Source of the DNA: Paraescarpia echinospica | Lineage: Eukaryota; Annelida; Polychaeta; Sabellida; Siboglinidae | Direction of reading: 5' to 3' | DNA: 64,000 bases | Assembly: GCA_020002185.1 (NCBI GenBank) | Contig: CM034538.1 | Location: 2,460,270 to 2,524,269 of the forward strand | Part shown: in pieces, positions 12,808 through 25,852 of the stretch | Numbering within the stretch: position 1 is the stretch's first letter | Layout: each line of letters opens with the position of its first letter | Program-made: the position numbers and the translations under genes | Notes under the pieces: model-generated | What the model saw: the letters and a program-made list of their open reading frames with translations, nothing else | Databases searched by the model: none | What the model was told of the DNA's origin: nothing

Positions 12808-13752
12808 TTACACAAGTAGACCTCGGTGCTTGCTGTAATATACAGTTACACAAGTAGACCTCGGTGCTTGCTGTAATATACAGTTACACAAGTAGACCTC
12901 GGTGCTTGCTGTAATATACAGTTACACAAGTAGACCTTGGTGCTTGCTGTAATATACAGTTACACAAGTAGACCTCGGTGCTTGCTGTAATATACAGTTA
13001 CACAAGTAGACCTCGGTGCTTGCTGTAATATACAGTTACACAAGTAGACCTCGGTGCTTGCTGTAATATACAGTTACACAAGTAGACCTCGGTGCTTGCT
13101 GTAATATACAGTTACACAAGTAGACCTCGGTGCTTGCTGTAATATACAGTTACACAAGTAGACCTCGGTGCTTGCTGTAATATACAGTTACACAAGTAGA
13201 CCTCGGTGCTTGCTGTAATATACAGTTACACAAGTAGACCTCGGTGCTTGCTGTAATATACAGTTACACAAGTAGACCTCGGTGCTTGCTGTAATATACA
13301 GTTACACAAGTAGACCTCGGTGCTTGCTGTAATATACAGTTACACAAGTAGACCTCGGTGCTTGCTGTAATATACAGTTACACAAGTAGACCTCGGTGCT
13401 TGCTGTAATATACAGTTACACAAGTAGACCTCGGTGCTTGCTGTAATATACAGTTACACAAGTAGACCTCGGTGCTTGCTGTAATATACAGTTACACAAG
13501 TAGACCTCGGTGCTTGCTGTAATATACAGTTACACAAGTAGACCTCGGTGCTTGCTGTAATATACAGTTACACAAGTAGACCTCGGTGCTTGCTGTAATA
13601 TACAGTTACACAAGTAGACCTCGGTGCTTGCTGTAATATACAGTTACACAAGTAGACCTTGGTGCTTGCTGTAATATACAGTTACACAAGTAGACCTTGG
13701 TGCTTGCTGTAATATACAGTTACACAAGTAGACCTTGGTGCTTGCTGTAATA
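12808..13752. repeat. 38-bp minisatellite, 25 units, nearly identical
   Basis: Units of exactly 38 bp (containing CACAAGTAGACCTCGGTGCT) repeat 25 times, measured from 12811 to the last unit at 13723. The main variant is CTCGG to CTTGG. It occurs once near the left end (about 12,934) and in the last three units. The near identity implies recent expansion or homogenisation. Confidence 0.95.
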
Positions 13753-14291
13753 TTGAAAAAATTACTGTAAAATTCATGATGGTTGCCACATACTAATAAG
13801 TTAGTACATGCATTGCATATCATATCATATCATCAATTATTTCTCTGTGCAGATATTACATTGATTTACATATACTGGATACACTGCCTATTCCGTCTGT
13901 GGCGATGTTGTCTATGAATCATTGATCTTGACTTAGAAACCTGTCCTGTGTTGAATACTTTGAAGGTGCAGCAGTCTTTTCTTCTCAACCGTGAACAGAT
14001 ATTTCGTGATGTTGGTTAATTTATGCGGTAGCTGTACCATTCACAGTGTGGTACGCATGAACTGTGGTGGGGCCTCGCAGTCAGCTTAAAACTTAAAGAC
14101 CAGCTGGTTGCTTAAGAATCCACAAAACTCTTAATTTGTTTAAAAAACATGTACTTTAATAAGAAGAACTGTTAGCAACAAGTATCAAACATCATAGCTA
14201 CATCACAATATTTTACAATTCCTACTCAGCCAACAAAATTAAATATTGTTAATCGTGTAATAATATTTAACTAATTAGTTACTAGTCACCC

Positions 14292-14352
14292 AGGAACTTG
14301 TGAACAACATTGTAATAACTTGTGAACAACATTGTAATAATTTGTGAACAAC
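14292..14352. repeat. 22-bp tandem repeat, three units
   Basis: AACTTGTGAACAACATTGTA occurs three times in tandem with one base change. Confidence 0.85.
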
Positions 14353-15598
14353 ATATTCTGTCATGTATGTATAATTATGTATACTTAATTATTTTATGGG
14401 TATGCACATGTTCTTACCGAGAGGCAATAGTTTTAAAACATAAGACTGCCTTAGCCATACAACAGTTGTATTCCATAGTTGTAAAATAACCCATGCATAC
14501 ACGAATAACAATTTATATTTGTGTTACCCCCCAATTCAACAGTTTGGCCATACCCTACCCTACCCCGCAGTCACAGAGTTGTACCATTAATCACAACAGA
14601 CATGAAGTTCTTTGACTAGGCAGTGGGGTTTCCTCACATTATGCACACCAAATTAAGCTGTGGGAAAATCCCAAATGACATGACAACTGAACATTTGTCT
14701 GATTAATTACACTTGTGAAGATGTGTTTTCTGACATTTCCACCATACATTATATTGATGCAGCTGGTGGTGTTTTAGGTTTTTTTTGTCGTCATTTATTA
14801 CTTCCATTAAGTGCTAATTTGGATGACCTCTTGTATTACTGAATAGCTTGCCAAATCTACCAGATCATTTATCTAAATGCAGATATATAGCTGTTACTTT
14901 ACCTTTTTATTTTGTTACATGCACAAATGCAGATGCATTGATATAATTTGTGTAACTATATCTAAATATATAGTATAATAATAATAATAAAAGGTATCTC
15001 TAAAATAGAGGTAATTACCTTGAACTAATTTAGAGAAGTGAGGAGTGTCTAGGGTGTCAGCCTGCACAGCTTATAAAGATTGATGTCCTTGGTATTGTTG
15101 TGTCATTGGCCCACCGTGTCACACTCACTGTGATGGTCACCAGGCCTAGTTGGGGACAACAGCCATAAAGTTGTGTTTATGGGGGCAATTGCCTTAGTCA
15201 TGCTGACCTCCTCAGTATTTACTTTTAAAAAGCACATTTTACTGCTACAAACACTTACTACACGTCACGTAAGCACCACCATCAGACCCACATTGGTTTA
15301 GCAGTAAATAAATCATGATAGCAGTTTTAAGTTGGTGACTAATCTGTAATAATAGGTTTATCTCTGTACTGTTTTGTACACTTAATATCATTTACATAGG
15401 ATCACTTACTGCGTGCTTAGGAATTATGAATAGACACAGTTGATGTTATTGTTATCAATAATTTAATATCTGTAATGGCATGGGTTGCCAAGTATGAATT
15501 TCCCGAAACATTGTCTATTATTTATTTTGTCACTCTGTCCTTTCTGTACACACCTTGTATCCTTTCTGTATCGGTGGTGTACACTTGTAAGGTGGTTG

Positions 15599-15724
15599 TT
15601 GGCTGCTAGCCAACAAATGATCAGAGAGAACTAATAAGAGAGGATGCGAAGGAGCTCTGTTGCAATGATTCTCCAGTTATTGACTGGTGATTCTCTCAGA
15701 TGACAGAACAGTCTTATTAGTTTT
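15599..15724. repeat. Inverted-repeat unit, possible small MITE
   Basis: AACTAATAAGA (about 15629-15639) is mirrored by TCTTATTAGTT (about 15712-15722). Inside lies a hairpin, CCAGT-tattg-ACTGG. Just outside on the left is a second hairpin, TTGGCT-gct-AGCCAA (15599-15613). There is no coding capacity. Confidence 0.45.
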
Positions 15725-18700
15725 CTTCTGCACCAGCTGCAAGACGCTTTATGTAACTCGAATTGTCATCTTTATGTAACTGACATTGTCACTTTTGTGT
15801 CCTGGTGCATATTTTGTTAGTTGTTGATCTATATGTACCAGGGAGGTATTTGTTCACTTACTGAATGTGAAGGTTTAGGACAAAACATGGTAATACCAAT
15901 CCGGGCAAAATTTGTAAATGGCTGTCAAAATTACAGACTTACCTAAAATTGAGATCTACAATAAACATGTCAGCCTTTTAGATTCTTAAGATATTCAGTA
16001 TTTATCATTTTTCAATTTATACTACACATAAAAAACTAGTGTTTTAACAAACAAATAATAGATTTATCTCATTTTGTCCTTGATGTGTAAAAAGAATTAG
16101 CAGCATCCCTCAGGTAATTTTTTTTTTAAATTCTTGAGTATCATCTTATTTGTTTTCACTATATTGATGTACTAATTTAGTTTTTCATGCTAGGATCCAA
16201 TATCTTCCTGGGTAGCGACTTGATTGTCTTCATTGTGTTTCATTGTGTGTGGTTTCTCAGTAATAACAGTCTTGCCCATTTTTACACTGTCCATGATATC
16301 GATTCCACGCGTCTTCTAACTGTTCCATATTCCAGTTGGCCTCGGTATCAATTCTGACGTCTTCAATCTGTTTCATATTGCACTGCCGGTGGAAACTAAC
16401 TACTTGTGTGATTCTGAAGACCTGTACCACTGTATTAACATCATCCTTGTTGCACGTTCACCAGCTTCATTCTCCTCTTTATGCGCCATCTGAGCTCGCT
16501 ACAAATTGGTTGCAGTAAGGAGTGTATTTTTGTTCTCGTGATATTGTCTATTACACACCGAATGGGATATAGCAATGAATCACAGTGGTGTGGATGGCAG
16601 ATGCATTCTTAATATAGCACTATAAATCATTGTTAATGCAAGCAGATCAGTGTAGCAGTAGGAAAAGAGCAATGTGATCTGGGTTTTTTGTTCAAAATGG
16701 CTAAATCTCGATGCAGGTCGGTCATAGTTCGATTTTTATGTCATGTATTTTGCAGTGGTAATTGGTGAAATGTGGTTTTGTAGGTAACTAAGGTATGGCA
16801 TATGATGGTGTTTCAGTTTGATCGATGTCCACATATACTAGAGGGTTTGTAGTAAGGGTAGATTTGTGGTTAAATTAGCTTGGCAATCTGTGGTTGTTAT
16901 TGACAGTTAAATGTTGACAGGAATATATACTTCAAGTGGGGCATGTTTGATTTAACACAAGTAGCCAATAATGCAGTTCTAAGTTTTCTGTTATGACGTT
17001 TACAACTAGGGAAGCCTTGGCTGTTTCAAATGTAATGTAAGTGGTGGGAATTCAGCTGGAAACTAGGTTGCAAGTTACTAGAGATGCATTTTATCTCTAC
17101 CACTTTCTGTAGTTCTGGGGTAATCTTATTTTCAGCCAAACATCCCCGTTTCTCACAATACATTGCCTAGCTCTGACCTCCTTCAGTAGACAGGGATCTC
17201 ATTCATGTTGTCTCACTGCCACGAGGGTAGGATAACAGGGTAGGGTATGATTCAAATTTAATCTCTCCACATTGTTGCTCTAGCTACTGGCAACATTTGC
17301 TGAAAACAAGAAAGTCACATAAATTTAAATATAAATAGATCAAATTGTTAATGGTATATAGATGGGTATTATTCTATTTACAACACGTAACAGTACTAAC
17401 AAACACTGGTAGATAAAAAAAGTAATGAAAAGGTGGCACTAGAAAAAAAATTACGCTTATTTCCATATTGGGCTTTTGCATGATAACAAACTAACGTTGA
17501 ATGTGATATTGCCCCGCAGTGTATTTCAAACAAAATTACAATTTACTCTGAATTATGTACAAAGCAGAAATTAATGAAAAGCCTTTTAAGAGTATTACTT
17601 GCATACATACTTCGTACAGTTCCATCTGGTAAAGAGTTGACCCTATGTTGCCATCCTAAGTGATTATACATTACACAGCATACCCTAGGGTCAGTCAGCA
17701 TGACCCCTGATCAGTTTAAAGATAAACATTTTAGAGATAAACACAGATAGGGCAGTTAATTGTTGCTGAATATTACCGAGAGAGTCGTATATTGTATGCG
17801 GGTTTGAAAGACATTTTGTGGATAAGTTCTATGAACCTGCCAGTATTCTGCAGTAGTGTTTTTGTGTTGTCTGTTGCACACAGCTCACATCAATCACCAC
17901 GCTGAACACAGCTCATGCATCTTGCACACTGCTCACAGTACAAACAGCACTGACCCAGTTCTGGTGACAGCCATAGCATGGAGTGCTTTCCTTGACAGCT
18001 GTAATATTGCAGCACATACATCTACCACTGTTGTTGGTTACTTAAGTAATAGATCAAATATACAACATGCTGATCAATGTGAATCTATTACATTTTCTCC
18101 TTACTAGTGTTTTTTATACTTCATTGGCTGGCAGAATGCATGCTTTGTACTTATAATTTTGAAGAATTTTTTTTATACATTATTGATGAAAATGTATTTT
18201 TTTAAACAAATTTGTTAAGTAGCCGAAATACATAATTTATATTTGAAAACAAAGACTATTAAAGTACAATAATAAAAAAAATAAACAACTTTATTTATGT
18301 TGATTGGTTATATATTCTGGTTTAAAATATTTTTTTAAATTCAAGGATGGCTTAGAAATTGCATGCATGCACTTTAATTAGATTTTTCATTTATATTATT
18401 ACCGGATATGTGACTTGGCATTATTTAAATAAAAAAATACATATATTTCTGTTTTTATTTTGTTTAAAAATAACCCAGCCTGTTATCAATCCCTCACACA
18501 CAAATTATAATACTTACGGGTGAATCTAATTTGACCTAGCCTGGATTCCCATGGAAGCTACATGTGATTTCACACTGGCAGCACAATGGAAGATTGATTG
18601 TTGGTACTTGACTTTTTTCTGACTCGTTTAAAAAGTTCATCAGAATGCTGCCAGAGGTAATGATACATAACAATTCGCGTGACACATTACTTTAATCACA

Positions 18701-20616
18701 AGTGATACACTGATCAATAACAACATTTTAAAATGTATAGACACGTGTCACATGTGTGCAAGTAGAGTGGGGATCGTCTGTTGGTTTACACAGCGAATGA
18801 AGCTAGTGTGATTGTTGTGTTGGTTGTGGCTGACTGAGTGTTTATGTCTCGTTGGAGGAGAGTGCACCTGAAACTGGCTCAAGTGTCGTCCTCTGGTCAT
18901 CACCCCCTTCCAGAGTGCTCGGTCAAAGTCACCTTGTCTTGCTTTCTTTACAAAGTGTTGTTTTCTCACCAACGTCAGTGCGAACACTTCCTTGAACACA
19001 ACTTGTGGATAGGCAAGGCTGTTCATATCAGAGTCAATTTTTTTACATTTATACTAAACCACATGTTTGGGGTGCAACTGTCCACCCAGTTTTCCCTAGG
19101 GTTAATACCCTGTGATTTCCATAGACCTCCCTGTTACACGGTATCCATCAAATGATTCATACCAACTCTCAGAACTTTCCCAAACTATTCAGATGACTGA
19201 CATTTACAATGTTCGTCCTTGTATCTCAGTGGCGCTGCTATCATCTCCATGTTTCTACCAGAACAAGCACTGAGAGTATCCAGGCAACTTATTTTTGGCA
19301 TTGGACCAATCCTGGTTGTTTGAAAATGTCATTCATATATGGCGTTGGTTGTGTTTTCATAATTGCACAAAAATCAGTTGTTTTTAACCTAATATTTGTT
19401 ACCCGCTTTTGAACACGTTCACTAAACTGTAGATTTGTGTTTTTATTACGGGTATCCATTCCTGTTATACATTTACAGTGGTATAAATGTTCCTGGAATA
19501 ACACATTAACATGTGCATAATATGAACATATTGCCACAATAGGTGAGAGAGAAAGTACAGGTACTGTGACTGGAAGCCGTACAAAATGCTGACACAGCAT
19601 CTTTTTTGTAATCAGTGCTATGTCATCTTACGACTGTCACGACTGTCATGACTGTCATTTTTGCGCTGTGATGACTGTCATGTGATGACATGTTACACTT
19701 GCTACTGGCACCCTGCCAGCACATAAACATCTCAAACTGTACACTTCAAAAGATTGTACCAACAAGCAAGTGCAATTTGTTACAACCTTCAAGGATAAAA
19801 GATAGAATTACAAACGGCAGTCTTGTTTTGTGAACAAATTGCTCATATGTCCTGAGTGTGATCGAACTATTGAATCTGCTCATTAGTGATGTTTGCAATC
19901 TAGTACATGTTTCAAAGTAACGCAAAGATAAAACAACTCACGTGTGCATGCACACCTACATGCATGGACGAGCACACATGAACATAAGAGCCATGTCAGT
20001 TGTCACGAGATGTCATCAGTCTGCATCATTAGGTGGCTTAGTCACGTTACATTGTCAGACAGACTTGAACTAAAAACTCACCCTCTCAGTTTTCAGTATG
20101 ACTAGGCAGAAATGCACCAAGATTTATTGTGTATTTTATGTCCTGTAACATGCCACCTGTTTACTTCGCCATTGGCACATCACTTTTTAGCCATGGCGTG
20201 TCTCTGGGAAAATGTGATATAATTGTGACCAGCCAGATTTTTATGTATCGGACATGTTTTATTAGATATATTAATTACTTATCTGGTAATGCATAATAGT
20301 ATTTACATGAAGATCAGATTAAAGCATTTGTAGAGAATAGAACATTTGAATATAATTGTTTATTTAAGTTAAAATATACACAAGAATATGCATTAAAATA
20401 TAAAGTTATAAAATAATAAGTGTATATATATATATATAAATGGAGCATCACTATTGTAATCACTATACAGTCAGTCAGTGAGAAAATTAAATATATATAT
20501 AAAAAGTATATAATTTATAAATGGGATATAGAATCACTATTTTGGACAACAACATTAATTTTATAACTACAAATATTTGCTTTATAATTGCACCACCAAA
20601 GTCCCATTCTAAAATG

Positions 20617-20764
20617 TATATTAATCACAACTAATATATTAATCACAACTAATATATTAATCACAACTAATATATTAATCACAACTAATATATTAATCAC
20701 AACTAATGTATTAATCACAACTAATATATTAATCACAACTAATATATTAATCACAACTAATATA
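20617..20764. repeat. 18-bp tandem repeat, about 8 units
   Basis: TATTAATCACAACTAATA is repeated about eight times. The period divides by three, which creates spurious ORFs on both strands. Confidence 0.92.
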
Positions 20765-21536
20765 CATGTATATAAACCCAAAATCACATGTTACATGGCT
20801 GGGAATTTCAACTTTGTAAATACTCACTGTTAGGGATGTGAAATATTGAATTATTAATGTAGAGATGTTTTATGCAATTAAAAATTGATAAACATAGAAC
20901 ACATATATATGCCACATTACTAATTTAATCAGACAGCTGCTACAGTGACCAGTGGTCAAAATAGTGTATCACAGGAACTTTGATGATTAATTCAGCAACT
21001 TTGACAAGTTCAATACTTTTAAGGTGTTTTGTTAATAGGAATCCAAATGAGGATGGTTATAAAATATCAACACCAGGTTGATACAAAATGTGCATGCACC
21101 CCATGTTCACAAGGGTGTCTAGTGTGGGTAATAATTGTTTAATGCTTTGAAATGAATTTAACTTCAGTAGGTAAAATTGCCCATGTATTGTTTAGTATTT
21201 ACTGTATTGTTGGAATGGGCTCAGTGTTCAGTATATAAAAATGTAATATATAAACCATATAAGTAAACACCTCTCTATGGCCCAACTCAGAGGAGCATCA
21301 AATCAGAATCATGAATCATGTATAGTTTATGAAATATTAATATGTTTATTCACAGAACTGTAACAATGTGAAACGAGCCAGTGAAAGGATCTAATGAACC
21401 GCATCTCCACTTGTGTGTTGGCGAATATATTTATTAATTTCTCAGTTGACTGCTGTTGTTGTTGTTCAAAATATCCCCAGACAGTCAGTATCGTGCCGCT
21501 GAGGACTTTTGTATCCTGCATAATTAAGGCAGCCGG

Positions 21537-21552
21537 TGACCTCAGTTGAACC
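21537..21552 (-). promoter_or_regulatory. Candidate nuclear-receptor DR4 site
   Basis: On the minus strand this reads GGTTCA-actg-AGGTCA, two half-sites in direct repeat with four bases between. It lies about 320 bp upstream of the short ER 5' exon; a further half-site (TGACCT) is at 21645-21650. DR4 sites suit RXR heterodimers; occupancy is inference. Confidence 0.3.
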
Positions 21553-21857
21553 TGCAGCTACACCTATTGTAGCGGGCCGTGTGTACCTGCTGGGTTATCT
21601 TTAGCTGCAGTAGCTCTCCAGGACTGGCCTTATTACTGCCTGCTTGACCTCAGCGTTCAAAGGCACTGCCCACAGTACAAAGTGCTGGATCAGCAGTGAG
21701 CCGGCGGTGGTGGAGACAGTGTCACGTGTGTGTACTGCGACAGGTGTCACCATCAGGGGGAGGAGTCGGGCGTATTTACCACGACTCCACGAGTAGATAG
21801 GTGCTCTACTAGAGCATGTCCGCTGTCGATACTAGCATCAGATGTGAGCCAACCACC

Positions 21858-22051
21858 ATGGCGGACATGTCGCTGTCAGAGGTTCTCAACAGTCTTGCTG
21901 TTGCCACCAGTAGTTCAACGGACCTTGATCATGGTAGTATCGCGTACTTCAACAACGATGTCTCTGCCTCCCAGACGAAGGAACTTGCTCTCAATTCACT
22001 GCTGTACTTTACCCAGGAGCTCAGCGTGTCCCAGATGTCGAGCAAGTCGAG
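21858..22051 (+). CDS. ER: Short 5' coding exon of ER (alternative N-terminus or cassette)
   Basis: The ATG at 21858 sits in an ideal Kozak context (ACCACCATGG). An upstream in-frame ATG (21816) follows an in-frame stop at 21810. The exon encodes about 65 residues to a donor (TCGAG/GTATGT) and ends in phase 2, like the large exon at 8780-9984. The sequence is acidic and Ser-rich with an LxxLL motif (LNSLL, residues 45-49). It may be the first coding exon of a second promoter. It could also be an internal exon, because an AG at 21840-21841 would let it join the large exon in frame. It feeds the acceptor at 24665. Confidence 0.7.
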
Positions 22052-24664
22052 GTATGTCTGGCTGTATCTGTGGTGCATTACAGGCAGTGGTGCAATCGGA
22101 GGGTGCCAGCTTCATGTGTCTACACCCAGTCCATGTTCAAGTTTTTACTAGAATCTGTCTTGTAATATGACAACTTCTGGTAATTGTTGACTGGCCCACC
22201 GTTGCATCACATATTTGGTGTGTTAGTTTGTGGCTTGTGTATACTGTGTAGCAGTTGCCAGTGCAATAGGAGGTTGTTGTTTTATATGTGCAGCAACTAT
22301 TCCCCTGTCATACTTCAGGTTTTTTATTAGAATCGATCTGGCTTGTAAAAAGGCCACTAGGCCAGGTTGTTGACTTGGTAAGACTAACCAGTCTATGCAG
22401 ATTGGAAATGTGATATCGGGTTATATAAGCAGCTAGAGTGAGTAGATGAAGAGATATGTTTGTGAGGCTTGCCTGCCAATAGAGATTGAGCTAGACTGGT
22501 TATGAACTCTTACAGTTTGTCAAGGTACATGGCAGTGTTCCATGGTAAACATACGTGAGAGTCAGCCATGGCAAACACTCAACAACACTCACTAGTCTTC
22601 TGGTACAAATATATCACCACTTAATTCATGTTTTATGTATATTGTGTCCTGTATTCAGTATGGTCCCATGGACTTCAATATATCACGTTTTGCAAATATT
22701 TTATGTATTGTTAATTTTTTACTTATATATATGACTTGCAAGATATACCTGCTGTTTCATCAAAATAAGTCCGATTCATTTTTTTGTTTCATCCAGTAAC
22801 AAATGTGGTCATAAACTAAATCAAAAGTGTGATGGAAGTAATAACTAATAAATAATGGTTGACAATATGTTGGCACAGCTTGAGTGAACGTAAGGCATTA
22901 GGTGAACACAACAAATCACTTGAAACTAGTGACAATATGACCGTCTTTAAATCACCATTTTGTGGACTTTTTATACTAAACAACACAATTTTAAATAGTT
23001 TTATCTGTGCACTTTGTTCCATAATAAACCAAGTGTTTTGAATTAATGCTATCTGATTGAATATAACTTGTATAAGAAATATAGTTAATACAAATGGTTA
23101 GTAAAACAGCCCTGCTGGGATTATGAATGTTTCTGCATGTACTTTGTATCGTTTGACCTAAATGCTAATCTACAGAGTGCTCGTTTATTTAACCAAGAGA
23201 AACACATACCAATGCTTTTGGTTGTTGTAAAAAAAGCAGAGTTCTTAGAACTCTGGCTTGGCATCATAGCAAAACACTCTCGCGCTATGAGGGCAAAGTG
23301 GCATTGATATTTGCACTTGCAATACTTCCTGTTACAGTGCCTTCGTTATACATTTTCTTCATATCAGTCAGTATACTCTGTGTGAACATGGAAATTAGGT
23401 TATTTTTAATTGTTTTTATATTTTATGATGTTTTTGATATGATGTTTCTTTGTGGACATTAACCTCTCCACTGATTGGTCAGTTTACAGTTGCTGACCAC
23501 TGCCCAGTGTATACTGAGGTCAGCGGTGACCAAATTAACTAGTCACAGCAGGCTACTAAACTGTTCAATTATTTACCTATGAGGACGCGGTCAAAAGCAG
23601 GGTTAAGGTGACTGACCCTAGCTGGAGGCTGGATCAGTTTAATGGCCCTACAGCGGGGAAAGATGGCACCATTGCATGTTTAACTGTCTCATTTTCTGAA
23701 GGCCAACATTCATCAATGTTTTCTTACTCCTGGTGCAGGTAGTGGTAGGCTGAAACTATAAAGATGTAGGCGTGTTATAGTGACATGTGACCCGATAAAT
23801 AGTTGATTGTTGTGACATATGGACAGTTGGTTGATACCATCCTAGGACCTGCGCTTCATATTTGTTGGTAGACTGGCTTGGTACATACTGAATGTGAGCC
23901 ATGATGACAGTGCTGTCCTTGGCTGTCCTTGGCTGTCCTTGGCTGTGCGTCGTACTGTGTTATGACATCATATAGCTGTCCACGGTGGTCGGGTTGCTCG
24001 TTTATGATGGTGTGACACTAACGGCTGGCCTGTCTCGTGGCGTCAACATCTTACTTTGACCCATCATGATTTCTCCGTTAGCCGTGTTGTCATTATGGTT
24101 ATTGTCATTATGGTTATTGTCATTATGGTTATTGTCATTATGGTTATTCGAGCGATGCACACAAAGAAGTGTTATCTACTTTGTGGTTTCCAACATTCTG
24201 GTAGAAATAATTATTGGAATGAAATGCAGAGCCCTATTGTTACAAAAATGCTCACATACAAATATACACAAAAGTATAAACATTAAAACACATTACATAA
24301 AAAACAAATATCTGAATATATAAAAGGGAAATAAAATCACCATTATGTATAACTAAAATCTATGTAAATATATACAAAATAAGAATGTTAAAAATAATAA
24401 TAATACAATGCAGTAAAAAATTAAATAAAGGGGTATAAAATACTAAAAATATTTTAAACAGAAAGATACATCAAAATATAAATATCTGAGTATGTAAAAC
24501 TAATAAAAGAATAAAATAAAGTAAAGTCAGCATTGTACATAAAAATCTATAAACATGAAAATGTGCATTAAAATATGAATGTTAAGAAACAATAAGAATA
24601 CATGACAGTGCCCAATAACTGCCCGTGTGACATGTGAATGACAATGTCAGGTTGTGTGTTGCAG
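22052..24664 (+). other. ER intron
   Basis: Non-coding, AT-rich. It holds an 11-bp triple repeat (GGCTGTCCTTG, about 23,917-23,949) and a 15-bp repeat (CATTATGGTTATTGT, four units, about 24,087-24,146). An inverted pair AGGTCA-gcgg-TGACCA at 23517-23532 resembles an ERE but has a four-base spacer. Confidence 0.6.
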
Positions 24665-24861
24665 TGAGGAGGTGAAGTGTAGTCTGGCCAGGTCTCTCAC
24701 CTCAGTCGACACGACAACGTTACTCACTGCTAGCTCCCCACACCACCCACCCACGTCATGCTCCCTAGAGCCTCAGTCTGAGTCCACCTACGAACTGCCG
24801 TCATCCACCATGGGCGAGATCAAGAAACAGCCCCACGAAGCATCAAAACCACAACCTAAAA
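24665..24861 (+). CDS. ER: ER exon: linker between A/B and DNA-binding domains
   Basis: The acceptor TGTTGCAG precedes 24665 and the donor AAAA/GTAAGC follows 24861; the exon enters in phase 2 and leaves in phase 1. It encodes about 66 residues, rich in Ser, Thr, Pro and Lys (for example STMGEIKKQP). No fold is recognised, typical of the distal A/B domain. Its entry phase accepts either upstream 5' exon. Its exit phase fits the DNA-binding exon at 25183. Confidence 0.85.
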
Positions 24862-25182
24862 GTAAGCACCGCCACCATCTCAGATCAGCAAGATATGTTT
24901 CTTAAAGTTCTGTTACATATTGAGTTGGAAGAAAAGTTATATGTGTCACAAGAATATATTATATTACTTGGAGGAAAAACAGGACAATAATTAAAAGTAT
25001 GTGTAATTTTATGTTGATGTTACAATTTTATTTTGTATATGTGGAGAGACACCGTTTTGATAAGCATACAACTCAGAAAATGATCAGTAACAGTACATTC
25101 TAACCTCTTTCTAGTGATCCTTAGACAAGAAAGATGTTCTGTAACCTCACCACTAACTTGTGTGTGTTTATGTTATTCCCAG
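24862..25182 (+). other. ER intron
   Basis: AT-rich intron of 321 bp ending in a good pyrimidine tract and CCCAG. Confidence 0.8.
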
Positions 25183-25293
25183 GTCCAACAGAAGGTCGAT
25201 TATGTCAGATTTGTTGCGACAGTGCCTCAGGCTTCCACTACGGTGTCTGGTCATGTGAAGGATGCAAGGCGTTCTTCAAGCGAAGTTTACAAG
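25183..25293 (+). CDS. ER: ER exon: DNA-binding domain, first zinc finger
   Basis: It encodes the first C4 zinc module of a nuclear receptor: C-x2-C (CQIC), 13 residues, then C-x2-C. The signature is [15 protein letters not shown]. The P-box EGCKA is that of estrogen receptors; estrogen-related receptors have EACKA and other steroid receptors GSCKV. The module reads the AGGTCA half-site. The acceptor ATTCCCAG and donor CAAG/GTGGGC are canonical, with phase 1 in and out. The intron between the two fingers is where ER genes usually have it. Confidence 0.97.
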
Positions 25294-25852
25294 GTGGGCA
25301 GTCAACATAGAGTATGCTAATAATAACAAGTTTAAGAAATCGCCGAATAGATCAATTACTTGTTATATTTTCCCTGTTGTTCTGATTTAATTGACATATT
25401 TAGAAACTATATATACTTGTGCATCTATTCTGAGTCTAGTGTAGTGTGTCTGTGAAGGACTGGCTAACTGAAGTGGGTACTTACAGGTGATATCGTAAAG
25501 AGCTCTAGTAGCTGTTTGATGGATAAAGACATTCCGAGCAGAAGATGGCGGTTATTTATTACTGAATTACTTTCATTCGTGATAGTTCAGAAGCCATAGT
25601 TTTCATTATAGGTTTCAGCCGATACAGGATTCTGTGAATGCATCTGACATTTGGTTGTGCACTTTGTGAAAGTGATTAGTTTTGCTGAACAAATGTATGG
25701 AGTGTTATTGATTTAATTCTGCTGGCCAATTTCTTCCATTATGCGTATTTGGCTTCTCGTTGAAAATCGCTGTGTAGTGTTTCTGCGTTCTTTAATAAGA
25801 TGTGTGAGATAATGGTGTGGGTTGTTGAGAATGGTCTGATGTTACACTACAG
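25294..25852 (+). other. ER intron
   Basis: Non-coding 559 bp; nothing further recognised. Confidence 0.8.

Larger units (their letters stand above)
9985..21536 (+). other. Intron, about 11.8 kb, AT-rich with repeats
   Basis: This lies between the two ER 5' exons. No further coding exon was recognised. It contains the SINE tail, a 38-bp minisatellite, a 22-bp triplet repeat, an inverted-repeat unit and an 18-bp repeat listed separately. Long stretches (10,000-12,700; 13,800-15,590; 15,730-20,610) show nothing else I can support. Confidence 0.5.

Noticed and set aside
23517..23532. AGGTCA-gcgg-TGACCA as a second estrogen response element
   Set aside because: The spacer is four bases, not three, so it does not fit the ER dimer geometry well.
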